The translations under genes and the position numbers were made by a program. A DNA stretch of 64,000 nucleotides. It comes from Aeromonas sobria. GTDB taxonomy: Bacteria; Pseudomonadota; Gammaproteobacteria; Enterobacterales; Aeromonadaceae. The stretch lies in the NCBI RefSeq assembly GCF_000820145.1, contig NZ_CDBW01000017.1, positions 62,001 through 126,000 on the forward strand, in the 5' to 3' direction. Below are positions 45,424 through 54,420 of the stretch, one piece after another (the stretch's first letter is position 1; every line of letters begins with the position of its first letter). The notes under the pieces are model-generated. The model searched no databases. It saw nothing but the letters and a program-made list of their open reading frames with translations, and was not told the origin of the DNA.

Positions 45424-46302
45424 TCAAAGGGCCCGGTGAGGATTTTCCGGCTGTGCCAGCTGATTGAACGCAGCGAATACCGGGGCGCTGGCGAGAATGC
45501 GACCGTGGCCCAGTCCCCGGGTGCTCACCAGCCGGGTATGACCGTCCTGGCTGGCTCGCAGGGAGTCGTCGTGAGGGGCGAATCTGTCCTCCTCGTCATG
45601 CACAATAATCGCCGCGCCGCTGCGGTTGGCGAGTCGGCCCAGCGGATCGACCGTGCTCAAGGGGTGCTGGTACTCCTGCTCAATATCCTTGACCACCGCA
45701 TCGAACAACCGGATGGAGTAGCCGGAGCGCGCCACCATGCCGTAGAGCTGGGGCACATAGTCGAGCACCGGCGAAATCAACAGCAGCGGCAGGGTATCGA
45801 TACCAGGCTGACGGCTGGAGAGAGTGACGGCGCCCCCCATGCTGTGGGCGATGACCCCGTGCAGCGGGCCCACTTCACTGGCCAACCTGGTCGCCAGCTC
45901 GTCGAAGGCGCGCACGAAGCGGGGCAGGTGGCCGGTATTGCCTGCGCTCTGGCCGTGGGCCGGATGATCATAGGCAATGGCGGTGAAACCCTGCGCAGCG
46001 ATATGGCTCATCAGCGGATAGAACTGGCTGGCGCTGCCGGACCAGCCATGCATCAGCAGCCACAGTGGTCCTTGACCGAGCCGATAGCTCATCAGCGTCC
46101 CTTCGCTGGTATGGACGGCCTGCTGCACCAGACCGGCAGGTTCGCTACCATCCCGCTGGTTGCGCTGGGGGGTGAGTAGCAACTTGCTGGCGGTACGCTT
46201 GGCATGGGTGGGGGCGAATCTGTGGTGCAACCGGGTGCCGATCCCCAGCAGCCATTTGCTCGGGCTGAAGCGGCGGGTGTTGAAGTAGATCTTGCTGCTC
46301 AT
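45424..46302 (-). CDS. Alpha/beta hydrolase
   Basis: 292 aa from ATG 46302, which has AGGA at proper spacing; another ATG two codons earlier touches that site. The fold shows LWLLMHGWSGSASQF, the nucleophile elbow IAHSMGGAV (a GxSxG variant beginning AHS), the acid in HDEEDRFAP and the late His in GLGHGRIL. Substrate unknown. A TetR gene lies upstream on the same strand, 82 bp away, and may regulate it. Confidence 0.8.
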   Translation of the reverse strand: MSSKIYFNTRRFSPSKWLLGIGTRLHHRFAPTHAKRTASKLLLTPQRNQRDGSEPAGLVQQAVHTSEGTLMSYRLGQGPLWLLMHGWSGSASQFYPLMSHIAAQGFTAIAYDHPAHGQSAGNTGHLPRFVRAFDELATRLASEVGPLHGVIAHSMGGAVTLSSRQPGIDTLPLLLISPVLDYVPQLYGMVARSGYSIRLFDAVVKDIEQEYQHPLSTVDPLGRLANRSGAAIIVHDEEDRFAPHDDSLRASQDGHTRLVSTRGLGHGRILASAPVFAAFNQLAQPENPHRAL

Positions 46303-46384
46303 GGTCATCCTGTGGTTTTTATGTGCGAACGGTCGTGCTTTTTTATCGGTTTTTAAAAAGTCGTATTGAACGGATGCTAAAACA

Positions 46385-46981
46385 TCAGCGCCAGCTGCTC
46401 AGCAGAGCATCCACCTCGGGCCAGAAGTGGCGGGCCGGATCCTGACACAGTTCGAGATCGTTGAACACCTGATCCGCCAGATAGAGGCCATAGAGGCGAT
46501 AAACGGCGCGCCAGGGATCCATCTCGCGTCGCCACTCGCCTGCGGCCTGACCCTGCACCACCTGACGGGCCAGATAGTCGAGCCAGAAGCGCACCAGTTG
46601 CCGGGCGGCTTGCTGCACCTGGCTCTTTTGCTCATGGCCATCCTGCACCGAGGTCCAGGCGTCGAGGAACATGCAGCGTCCGGCGAAGCAGTGGTTCCAA
46701 GCCTGCCAGGCACGCAGCAGGGCGATCAGCTTGTCGTGCTGGCTCTGGTGCTCCTGCTGGCGTACCGGCTGGATCACCCGCAGCCGGAACACCTCGGCGG
46801 CGTACTCCAGCACGGCTATCTGCAGATTGTCTCGGGATTGAAAGTGGGCAAACAGGCCGCTTTTCGACATCTCGCAGGCGCTGGCCAGCGAGCCTATGGT
46901 CAGGCTCTCCAGCCCTTGCTGGCTCGCCTGCTCGAAGGCAGTCTGCAAAATGTTTTCCCGGGTCAGGCGCCCCTTGCTCAT
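46385..46981 (-). CDS. TetR-family regulator
   Basis: 198 aa from ATG 46981 with AGGAGAG before it. The N-terminal helix-turn-helix is clear (TRENILQTAFEQASQQGLESLTIGSLASACEMSKSGLFAHF); the C-terminal ligand-binding part resembles the TetR_C YcdC/TetR-like group of unknown inducer. It is probably the repressor of the downstream hydrolase, a positional inference. Confidence 0.85.
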   Translation of the reverse strand: MSKGRLTRENILQTAFEQASQQGLESLTIGSLASACEMSKSGLFAHFQSRDNLQIAVLEYAAEVFRLRVIQPVRQQEHQSQHDKLIALLRAWQAWNHCFAGRCMFLDAWTSVQDGHEQKSQVQQAARQLVRFWLDYLARQVVQGQAAGEWRREMDPWRAVYRLYGLYLADQVFNDLELCQDPARHFWPEVDALLSSWR

Positions 46982-47094
46982 CACTCTCTCCTCGTTGGCG
47001 CTGGCAGCATAAAGTACGATCGTGCTAATTGTCGAGCAACAAATAGCCAGCATGGCTGGCTATGTCGTCTCCCGCGTGTCACTGCGCGCGGTGT

Positions 47095-47739
47095 TCAGCT
47101 CTCCTTGATATCGAGCTGTTGCAGGGCGATGACTGCCTGAGTGCGGTTCTTGACCCCCAGTTTTCTGAAGATGGCGGTGATATGGGCCTTGATGGTGGCC
47201 TCTGAGACATTGAGCTCCCAGGCGATCTGTTTGTTCAGGCTGCCGTCGCGCAGCATGATCAGCACCTTGTACTGCTGGGGGGTGAGGCTGGCGAGCTTGC
47301 TGGCGAAATCGGGGCCATCTTCCGATTCGGGATGGAGCGAGATGCCTTCCGGCACCCAATTATCCCCCCCGATCACCGTATTGAGGGCGTTGACCAGCTC
47401 CTTCATCGGTACCGACTTGGGAATAAAGCCGAGCGCGCCGAGCCGCAACACTTGCTGGATGATGGCCGAATCTTCCGAGGCGGAGACCACCACTATGGGC
47501 AGGTCGGGATATTGACCACGCAGGTGGGCCAGCCCCTCGAAGCCATTGGCCCCCGGCATCTTGAGATCAAGCAGCAGCAGGTCAACCTCGGGGTGCTCGC
47601 CGAGCAGGCTGATCAGGCTGTCGATGGAGTCCGCTTCCAGCAGTTGGGCGTCGTTGATGGCCATGTGCACCGCTTGGTAGAGGGCGCCCCGAAACAGGGG
47701 GTGGTCATCTGCGATGACGATGGTAAATTGGCTGTCCAT
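47095..47739 (-). CDS. NarL/FixJ-type response regulator
   Basis: 214 aa. Receiver domain: IADDHPLFRGAL with acidic pocket, the phosphorylated Asp in LLLLDLKMPG, VVVSAS and the Lys in FIPKSV. Output domain: LuxR-type helix-turn-helix LTPQQYKVLIMLRDGSLNKQIA, VSEATIKAHITAIFRKLG. No sensor kinase is adjacent, so it is an orphan here. Target genes unknown. Confidence 0.88.
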   Translation of the reverse strand: MDSQFTIVIADDHPLFRGALYQAVHMAINDAQLLEADSIDSLISLLGEHPEVDLLLLDLKMPGANGFEGLAHLRGQYPDLPIVVVSASEDSAIIQQVLRLGALGFIPKSVPMKELVNALNTVIGGDNWVPEGISLHPESEDGPDFASKLASLTPQQYKVLIMLRDGSLNKQIAWELNVSEATIKAHITAIFRKLGVKNRTQAVIALQQLDIKES

Positions 47740-47909
47740 ATTTCGGTTAATGGCTCACATTGTTGCTAACTGATTGTTTTGAAAAATCAAACTAGCATCG
47801 CTCACCAAGGGGGTCAAACCCGCCGGTGCGCAAATGTGAAGCGACCATCGGATGTGTTGCCATCAGGGCAGACAGGCTGGTCGCAGGCAACTCATGCAGG
47901 AGGCAACAG

Positions 47910-48536
47910 ATGGGATCTTTGGTATTGGCGGTGGGCACAGGTTCGACCTGGGCGATGCGGGCGGCACTGGTGCTCGCCATGAGCGGGCTGACGTGGCAGG
48001 AGCAGGTGTTCGATCTGGAGGATGCCAAGTCGTTGGCGCGACTCAAGCGGCTGGCACCGGCCGGTCTGGTGCCCTGGCTGGAGCATGACGGGGTGCGGGT
48101 CCACGACTCGCTGGCCATCGCTGAATATATTCACGAACTCTGTCCCGACCGCCAGCTCTATCCTGTTTCGCTGGCCGAGCGGGCGCTGGCTCGCAGTCTC
48201 TGCGCCGAGTTGCACGCGGGATTTCGCCAGATCCGTTCTCTGCTTCCTTTCTTCCTTGGTGCGCCAACCCGTATCGATCCTCCGGTAGAGGCGGTCGGCG
48301 AGCTGGCTCGCTTGCAGGAGATCTGGTCGCAGGCACGGAGCCCCTTCTACTTTGGCGAGGCGGGCATTGTCGACGCCTTCTATGCCGTGATGGCTTATCG
48401 GCTGGCCAGCTACGGCATCGTGCTGCCCGGTCAGGCCGGAGCCTATCAGCAGGCGCTGCTGGCCTGGCCCCTGTGGCAAGAGATGTTGGTCAAGGCGCGG
48501 TTGCAGTGGCCGGTGGCGGCGCGCCAGTCACAGTGA
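47910..48536 (+). CDS. Glutathione S-transferase family protein
   Basis: 208 aa from ATG 47910 after AGGAGGCAACAG. The N-terminal thioredoxin-like domain (GTGSTWAMRAALVLAMSGL, LVPWLEHDGVRVHDSLAIAEYIHEL) contains the usual glutathione-binding D/E-S pair (HDS); a helical C-terminal domain follows. It probably conjugates or reduces small electrophiles in the cytosol; the substrate is unknown. It ends 21 bp before a terminator. Confidence 0.85.
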   Translation: MGSLVLAVGTGSTWAMRAALVLAMSGLTWQEQVFDLEDAKSLARLKRLAPAGLVPWLEHDGVRVHDSLAIAEYIHELCPDRQLYPVSLAERALARSLCAELHAGFRQIRSLLPFFLGAPTRIDPPVEAVGELARLQEIWSQARSPFYFGEAGIVDAFYAVMAYRLASYGIVLPGQAGAYQQALLAWPLWQEMLVKARLQWPVAARQSQ

Positions 48537-48557
48537 GCCGTGGCAGATGGATAAACG

Positions 48558-48589
48558 AGAGAGGGGAGCCGCCAGTGGCTCCCCTCTCT
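48558..48589. terminator. Stem-loop between GST and malS
   Basis: AGAGAGGGGAGCC and GGCTCCCCTCTCT are perfect 13-bp arms around six bases; it serves converging genes. Confidence 0.75.
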
Positions 48590-48614
48590 GTTGCTGGTGA
48601 AGGTGGCTTCGGGG

Positions 48615-50726
48615 TTACTTCTGCCGACCGGCAAAGACCACCACCACCTTGTCATCCCCCTTCTCCCGCACGAAGGCGTAGGGAGCATCCGAGAGTTTCT
48701 GGTGGCTGCCTGCCGCAATGGCCGGATGGGCGGCGCGGAACTGGCCCAGTTGCTGCCAGTGCTTGACCAGCTCAGCATTGTCCCCGCTGGCCAGCTCCTG
48801 CCAGTTCATGTCCGAGCGCAGCGCCTGATCGAACACGCCACCATCCTTGGCCAGCCCGCGGCCTGACTCGTCGCCGTAGTAGAGCTGGATGCCGCCCGGC
48901 AGCAGCATAAAGCTGTTGGCGACCCGGCGCTGTAGCGGCACATCCTGATAGTCGCCAAAGAACAGCTTGGTGTCGTGGGAGCTGATATAGCTCAGCACGT
49001 TGAACTCGGGATCTTGATTGATGCGGCTGGCGTAGCTGGCATAGGTGGGCTCGGCTCCCGCCATGCACTGGGCCTGGGGCAGGGCGAACTCGCGCTGATA
49101 GTCGAAGTTGATCAGGGAATCGAAGCCGTTCTGATACCAGAAATCCTTGGCCACCCCGTGATCCCACACCTCGCCCACCATGTAGAAGGGCAGATCATCG
49201 AGGGCCTTGTCCGGGTTGGCGGCCTTCCACTCCTTGAGCGCAGTGGTGCCCGCCTGCTTGAGCTTGGCCCACACCTCGGGCTCCAGATGCTTGACGGTGT
49301 CGGCCCGAAAACCGTCGATGCCAAAGCGGCGCACCCAGTCGGTGTGCCAGGCGATCAGGTAGTCGCTCACCGTGGCGTCTGGCAGCGCCTTGGCCTTGGT
49401 ATCTTTTTTCGCCGTCAGCAGCGGCGGCAGCCCCACCGGCTTGGTGGATTCGGTGAGGAAGTCCGGTAGCCCCGCCACCGAGCCGGTGACATCGTCGGTG
49501 CCGGGCTGCGGGTAGCTGGGCAGATCGGCGCGCACCCAGTCACCGCTCCACCACTTGTTCCACGCTGGCGATTGATAGTCGATGAACTGGTTGTAGCCAT
49601 GCCAGTTGAGGCCGCCGCTCGGGTGCCACTGGTTCCAGGTGGTCGGCAGTTTGGCTGTGTTTTGGGTCAGCTCGGTGAGCCCCAGATCCTGCAGGTCGGC
49701 GAGGGTGGCGTAACCGGCGTGGTTCATCACCACATCGAGGATGATCCGCATGCCACGCTTGTGGGCCTCATCCACTAGCGTCTTCAGGCTCTCCTCGTCA
49801 CCGTAGTTGGGGTCGATTTTGGTGAAGTCGAGCGCCCAGTAGCCGTGGTAGGCGTAGAAGGGGAAGTTGCCCTGCTCGCCGCCGCCAATGAAACCGTGCA
49901 CCTGCTCCACCATGGGGGTGATCCAGATGGCGTTCATGCCGAGGCTCTTGATGTAGTCGAGCTTCTCGGTCAGCCCCTTGAAGTCGCCACCGTGCCAGGT
50001 GGCCACCTCGTCCTGACCATCCTTCTGGCGGCCGAAGCTGTGATCGTTGGCAGGGTCGCCGTTGTGGAAGCGGTCAGTCAGCAGGAAATAGACGCTCGCC
50101 TGATCCCAGCTGAACGGCGATGGCTTGGCTGCCTTGACCGGCTCGAGCAGCAGCAGGCCGCCGCTCTCTTTGGTCGGGGTCAGGGTCAGTTTGCCCTGTT
50201 TGACCACCGCCTCTTGTTTCGAGTAGGCATCCCGCAGCCGGGTGCCGTCGGGCCAGACCCCTTGCAGGGATACCGTGACCGGGCTGCCATCCCAGCGGAT
50301 GCAGGGCTCTTGTGGTGGCTGGCGTTTGAATTCGCTCTTTTTGGTCGCCCGCAGCACCTTGAGGCTGGGGGTATCCGGGTTGAAGGTGAACTGATACTCC
50401 CCTGCCAGCATCACCCGCAGGGTAAAGCTCTGCTCCTTGCTGCATGTGTCCATCGGCTGGGCGGTGCCGAAGGGGAGTGGCTTGCTCTCGCTCGGGCCAA
50501 AGCTGGTGCCGCAACTGTTGCCTGCATCGCTGATGCGGATCTGGTGGCTTCCCTTGGCAAGGGGATGGGTCAGCTCCACCGTGCCCTTGTCCAGCGCGAT
50601 TGGGGTCGCTACCGGCTGACCATCCACGTAGAGGTGAACCTCGGGGGCGGCCATCGCCTGTTGGGTGAACAGCGGGGCGGCCAGCAGGGCAAGCCAGAGA
50701 GAGGATAAGTTGGGAGCGCGACGCAT
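48615..50726 (-). CDS. malS: Periplasmic alpha-amylase MalS
   Basis: 703 aa from ATG 50726 with AAGGAATGG before it. A signal peptide (residues 1-26, ending QAMAA) and an N-terminal beta domain with cysteines precede a GH13 barrel: VYFLLTDRFHNGDP, DVVMNHAGY (region I), GFRADTVKH with the nucleophile Asp (II), YMVGEVW with the acid Glu (III) and ISSHDTKLF (IV). The pattern follows E. coli MalS along its length. It cuts maltodextrins in the periplasm for uptake by the maltose system. No mal transport genes are nearby. Confidence 0.9.
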   Translation of the reverse strand: MRRAPNLSSLWLALLAAPLFTQQAMAAPEVHLYVDGQPVATPIALDKGTVELTHPLAKGSHQIRISDAGNSCGTSFGPSESKPLPFGTAQPMDTCSKEQSFTLRVMLAGEYQFTFNPDTPSLKVLRATKKSEFKRQPPQEPCIRWDGSPVTVSLQGVWPDGTRLRDAYSKQEAVVKQGKLTLTPTKESGGLLLLEPVKAAKPSPFSWDQASVYFLLTDRFHNGDPANDHSFGRQKDGQDEVATWHGGDFKGLTEKLDYIKSLGMNAIWITPMVEQVHGFIGGGEQGNFPFYAYHGYWALDFTKIDPNYGDEESLKTLVDEAHKRGMRIILDVVMNHAGYATLADLQDLGLTELTQNTAKLPTTWNQWHPSGGLNWHGYNQFIDYQSPAWNKWWSGDWVRADLPSYPQPGTDDVTGSVAGLPDFLTESTKPVGLPPLLTAKKDTKAKALPDATVSDYLIAWHTDWVRRFGIDGFRADTVKHLEPEVWAKLKQAGTTALKEWKAANPDKALDDLPFYMVGEVWDHGVAKDFWYQNGFDSLINFDYQREFALPQAQCMAGAEPTYASYASRINQDPEFNVLSYISSHDTKLFFGDYQDVPLQRRVANSFMLLPGGIQLYYGDESGRGLAKDGGVFDQALRSDMNWQELASGDNAELVKHWQQLGQFRAAHPAIAAGSHQKLSDAPYAFVREKGDDKVVVVFAGRQK

Positions 50727-50893
50727 AAGCCATTCCTTGAGCAGGGCAGTTCGGACAAAGGCCCATTCTAGGAGGCCATAAGGCACTGTTGGATCGGCAA
50801 AATACCGATTTGTGAACTCAGTGCAAATGGTTACGTTTTCAAGCCGAGGAAAGTGTGATGGAGACGGGAGTGAGATAAATCTGGGGATAAAAA

Positions 50894-50915
50894 ATGCCGG
50901 TCAGGTGACCGGCAT
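50894..50915 (-). terminator. Terminator of the gtr-like operon
   Basis: ATGCCGGTCA and TGACCGGCAT with a 2-nt centre; the minus strand continues into T-rich sequence. Confidence 0.8.
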
Positions 50916-50941
50916 TTGGGGTGTCAGGCATCGTCGTCACA

Positions 50942-52108
50942 TCAGACGGTGAAGAACTTGAAGTTGACGAAGGCCACCGCGATGAAGGAGGCAACCATGC
51001 CGCTGAGGCAGAGCACTGCAGGGCGGATGGCGGGCCAGCGATGGGTCAGCAGAATGATGGCCAGCAGGGTCGGGTAGAGCCCGAACATGTAGCGTGGCAT
51101 GGCGTTGAGGCCGGTCATCAGCGGAATGGTGCAGCAGATGAACATCAGGGTCGCTTCAGCCCAGCGCTTCTGGCTGAACAGGTAGCCGTTCAGACACCAG
51201 CCGAAGATCACCATGATGGAGAGGTAAGCCTTGCGGCCGCCCAGCTCAAAACCGCTCAGCCACCAGTCCAGCGGGCTGTCCATATAGCGACCCCAGGCCA
51301 CCTGAATGTGCTTGAACGCCATCGCATCACCGGTCAGGTGATAGAGGTAGACCATGTAGGCGAACAGGCCAAAGGGGATCATCCAGAGGGTGAATACCAC
51401 CTTGAAGGCACGCTCGGTGAAGCGGAAAAACTCCCGCCAGCCGTAAGCCTGCAGCGCCAGGATCAGCACCGGGAACACCATCATCACCCCCAGGTTACGG
51501 GTGCCGGAGATACAGACCCCCAGCAGGGCAACCATCAGCCACTGCTCCCGATAGGCGAACAGGAACATCCCCAGCATCAGCGCCATAAAGGTCGATTCGG
51601 TATAACCGGAGACGAAGTAGGCGGAGAAGGGGGAGAAGGCGAGCAGCCAGACGCCAAAGCGGGCTGTGTCATCCCCCAGCTTGAGCTGACGCAGCACCAG
51701 CAACATCAGCGCCAAAGCGGCGAAGAAAGAGGCGTTGGCCACAATGATTAGGCCGATCAGGCTCTCGACATTGAACAGGTTGGAGATGGCGCCGGAGACC
51801 ATCGGATAGAGCGGCATAAAGGCCCAGTTGGCCGCATTGCCCTTGCTCAGCCAGCGCGGGTAGAGGTCGTAGCCGTTCTCGATGATGCGTTGGAACCAGA
51901 CACAATCGAACTGGCAATAGGCCTGCAGCGGGCCGATATCGGGGGAGCCATAGAGCTGGACACCGAAGTAGCCCATGCCATAAAGCGCCACCCGGCTCAG
52001 CATGAAGGCGGCGATGATCATCAACCAGTCACGGCCGCTGATGCGCAGTGACGGGCGATAGGGGAGTGCAGCCCCGGTTAACGGGGCGGTATTGGTCATA
52101 TCATTCAT
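50942..52108 (-). CDS. Membrane GT-C glycosyltransferase, PIG-V-like
   Basis: 388 aa with about 9-10 membrane segments. Between the first two helices is the loop CQFDCVWFQRIIENGYDLYP with acidic residues, and WAFMPLYPMVSGAISNLFN follows, as in PIG-V/GT-C mannosyltransferase-like proteins. Its gene starts by overlapping the gtrA stop by one base, so it is the last gene of the operon. By analogy to gtr loci it would be the specific transferase adding a sugar from the GtrB-made lipid carrier in the periplasm. Sugar and acceptor unknown. Confidence 0.72.
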   Translation of the reverse strand: MNDMTNTAPLTGAALPYRPSLRISGRDWLMIIAAFMLSRVALYGMGYFGVQLYGSPDIGPLQAYCQFDCVWFQRIIENGYDLYPRWLSKGNAANWAFMPLYPMVSGAISNLFNVESLIGLIIVANASFFAALALMLLVLRQLKLGDDTARFGVWLLAFSPFSAYFVSGYTESTFMALMLGMFLFAYREQWLMVALLGVCISGTRNLGVMMVFPVLILALQAYGWREFFRFTERAFKVVFTLWMIPFGLFAYMVYLYHLTGDAMAFKHIQVAWGRYMDSPLDWWLSGFELGGRKAYLSIMVIFGWCLNGYLFSQKRWAEATLMFICCTIPLMTGLNAMPRYMFGLYPTLLAIILLTHRWPAIRPAVLCLSGMVASFIAVAFVNFKFFTV

Positions 52109-52479
52109 CAGGCAAAAACCCAGACGCGAGAGAGAACGTAAGTGAGGACGGTAACGGTCAGGGTGGCGATGACCACCGGCAGCAGACCGGAGAGCCCGGC
52201 AAACAGCAGGCCGCTCAGGATCAGGTTACGTACCGCCAGCGAGAAGAGAGCGACCAGCAGAAACTTGCTGGCGGCTCCCTGCTTCTGGAAGGTGATGTAG
52301 CGGTGACCAAAGAAGGAGAACCAGAACGCGATGGCAAAGGCCAGCGTCGTTACCAGATGCTCCGACATGGTCGGCCAGGTATGAAACAGTGCGATGGAGG
52401 TGCCAAGGTCGACGAGGGTAGCCCCCCCGCCGACAAAACCGAAACGTACCAGCCGCCAGAATTCCTCGCGGGAGATCAT
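52108..52479 (-). CDS. GtrA-family flippase-like membrane protein
   Basis: 123 aa, four membrane segments, with FWRLVRFGFVGGGATLVDLGTS at the start and FFGHRYITFQ in the middle, both family hallmarks. GtrA proteins are believed to flip undecaprenyl-phosphate-linked sugar across the inner membrane. The gene overlaps gtrB by ATGA (52476-52479). Confidence 0.85.
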   Translation of the reverse strand: MISREEFWRLVRFGFVGGGATLVDLGTSIALFHTWPTMSEHLVTTLAFAIAFWFSFFGHRYITFQKQGAASKFLLVALFSLAVRNLILSGLLFAGLSGLLPVVIATLTVTVLTYVLSRVWVFA

Positions 52480-53495
52480 TGAGGCGCTTGCTCCTGCTTA
52501 TCTTGCGGCTCTTTTACATCATCCGGCTTTTTATTAGCATCCCGTTTGGCGTACTCGCCATAGACACCTTCGATGAGGTAGACCGGGCGCTGCTTCACTT
52601 CCACGAACATGCGGCCGATGTACTCGCCTATGATGCCCAGCGACAACAGCTGGATACCACCGAGGAACAGCACCACTGACATCAGGGAGGCGTAACCGGG
52701 TACGTCGATGCCGAAGAAGAGCACCTGAGTGATGATTTTCAGGATGTAGAGGAAGGCAACTAGCGAGACGCTTACCCCCACATAGCTCCAGACTCGCAGC
52801 GGCCAGCTGGAGAAGCTGAGCAGACCGTCGAGGGCGAAGTTCCACAGTTTCCAGTAGTTGAACTTGGTTTCACCGGCGTGACGGGCTGGGCGCTCGTAGG
52901 GGACGCCAACGGCACGGAAACCGGCCCAGGCGAACAGACCCTTCATGAAGCGGTTGCGCTCGGGCAGTTGCTTGATTGCCTCGACCACGCGGCGATCGAT
53001 CAGGCGGAAATCACCGGCGTTCTCCGGCAGCTTGGTGCTGGTGGAGAGGGCGTTGAAGAAACGGTAGAAACCACCGGCAGTCAGGCGCTTCATCGGGGTA
53101 TCGGCGCTGCGATCGACCCGAATGCCGTAGACGGTGTCATAGTCACCGGTTTGCCACAGTTTGACGAATTCCAGGATCAGAGCGGGCGGGTCTTGCAGAT
53201 CCACGTCCATCGGCACGATGGCATCCCCTTTGGCCTGATGCAGGCCAGCGGTCATCGCCGCCTCTTTGCCAAAGTTGCGAGCCAGGTTGACCAGGGTGAT
53301 GCGCGGGTCGCGGGCAATGGCTTGCTCGACTACTTCACGGGTGCGGTCACGGCTACCATCGTTGACGAATACAATTTCAAGCTGGTCTTTCAGCGGGGCC
53401 AGTTCGTTGTCTATCGCGTTGATGAAGGCATCGATACTCTCTTCCTCGTTATAAACGGGAACGACCAGAGAGAGTCGAAAATCTGGATGCGACAT
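52476..53495 (-). CDS. GtrB-like bactoprenol glycosyltransferase
   Basis: 339 aa from ATG 53495 after AAGGACG. The GT2 domain has LSLVVPVYNEEESIDAF, FVNDGSRDRT, MDVDLQDPP (DxD) and RNRFMKGLFAWAGF; two C-terminal membrane helices follow (VSLVAFLYILKIITQVLFF; VVLFLGGIQLLSLGIIGEYIG). It moves glucose or a related sugar from UDP to undecaprenyl phosphate on the cytosolic face. It is the centre of a four-gene operon with GtrA and the GT-C protein. Confidence 0.9.
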   Translation of the reverse strand: MSHPDFRLSLVVPVYNEEESIDAFINAIDNELAPLKDQLEIVFVNDGSRDRTREVVEQAIARDPRITLVNLARNFGKEAAMTAGLHQAKGDAIVPMDVDLQDPPALILEFVKLWQTGDYDTVYGIRVDRSADTPMKRLTAGGFYRFFNALSTSTKLPENAGDFRLIDRRVVEAIKQLPERNRFMKGLFAWAGFRAVGVPYERPARHAGETKFNYWKLWNFALDGLLSFSSWPLRVWSYVGVSVSLVAFLYILKIITQVLFFGIDVPGYASLMSVVLFLGGIQLLSLGIIGEYIGRMFVEVKQRPVYLIEGVYGEYAKRDANKKPDDVKEPQDKQEQAPQ

Positions 53496-53550
53496 AAGAA
53501 CGTCCTTATTAGAGATAGTTGTTTTTATAAAATGGTATTCGGCGCAAGGA

Positions 53551-54096
53551 TCACTGGGCAACAGTCAAACGTACCGATTCCACGCTGATGGGAGTAGGTG
53601 CCGAGAGTGCCAGAAAGTTGGGGTGTTTGGGGTCTGCGGTAAGAGAGTCACCTGGCAGGCTGAGACGGATCTCGTTGATACCCGCTTTGGCCAGTTTAAT
53701 CGTGGTGGTGAAGTCGTGACCCAAGGCCACCTTCAGCAGAGCGCCAGCCTCCGGGCTGTTGATGCGGGCGTGTACCGTCAGTTGATCAGGATTGGCTGAC
53801 TGTTTTGGCAGCACAAAATAGAGACCGCCTTGACCGGTGAGCAGGGTGCCTGCATCGCTTGGCTTTTTGGCCCAGCCTTCGCTGGAGAGGAAGCGGCTCG
53901 GCTTGGTCAGATTGAGCTCGTTGCCTGGCTGATAGGTCATGCTGGAGTTGTGTTCCCAGAAGCGGGTTTTGCCTTCCAGATAATAGAGTTTGTAGGCCAG
54001 GCTCACGTTGGGGTGAGCAGCCAGATAGAGGGTGTAAAGATAAAAACCGCTTAACGCCATAATGGCAGTCAAAAAACCGAACTTTTTGTACGTCAT
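53551..54096 (-). CDS. Membrane-anchored periplasmic protein of a gtr-like operon
   Basis: 181 aa from ATG 54096. One N-terminal membrane helix (FGFLTAIMALSGFYLYTLYLA) leads to a domain predicted outside the membrane, probably a beta-sandwich (LTVHARINSPEAGALLKVAL, TTIKLAKAGINEIRLSLPG). No family recognised. It begins the operon, 55 bp before gtrB, so it may assist glycan transfer. It could also belong to a carbohydrate-binding-like fold. Confidence 0.65.
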   Translation of the reverse strand: MTYKKFGFLTAIMALSGFYLYTLYLAAHPNVSLAYKLYYLEGKTRFWEHNSSMTYQPGNELNLTKPSRFLSSEGWAKKPSDAGTLLTGQGGLYFVLPKQSANPDQLTVHARINSPEAGALLKVALGHDFTTTIKLAKAGINEIRLSLPGDSLTADPKHPNFLALSAPTPISVESVRLTVAQ

Positions 54097-54420
54097 ATCA
54101 CTCTCTACGCCTGACAGAATTGGTAGGCCGATGTCGCGCATATGCTAATCCAATTGCAAAAAAAGCATAGTGGATCACAAAAAAAAATTTGGTCACATAT
54201 TAACCCCTCTTTGTCCTTGTGCCAAATAGTGCTGTTTTTCCCAATATACAGAGTTGGCGAGGCGCCAGTGACCGGAATCCGTGGCGATCACACAAGCAGA
54301 TTGACAAGCATCACCGTTTTGCTGTGCCATTTTTTAGTGCATGCACATAGTTATGTGCCCTCTATCGCCATTTTACTGGAGCCGTTTTATGATGGCCCAC
54401 CTTTTCGTCAAGGACGACAT
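54097..54420. promoter_or_regulatory. Divergent promoter region
   Basis: 324 bp, AT-rich near 54130-54210, with TATGCT (54142) inverted as AGCATA (54165). No gene is supported. Confidence 0.45.
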
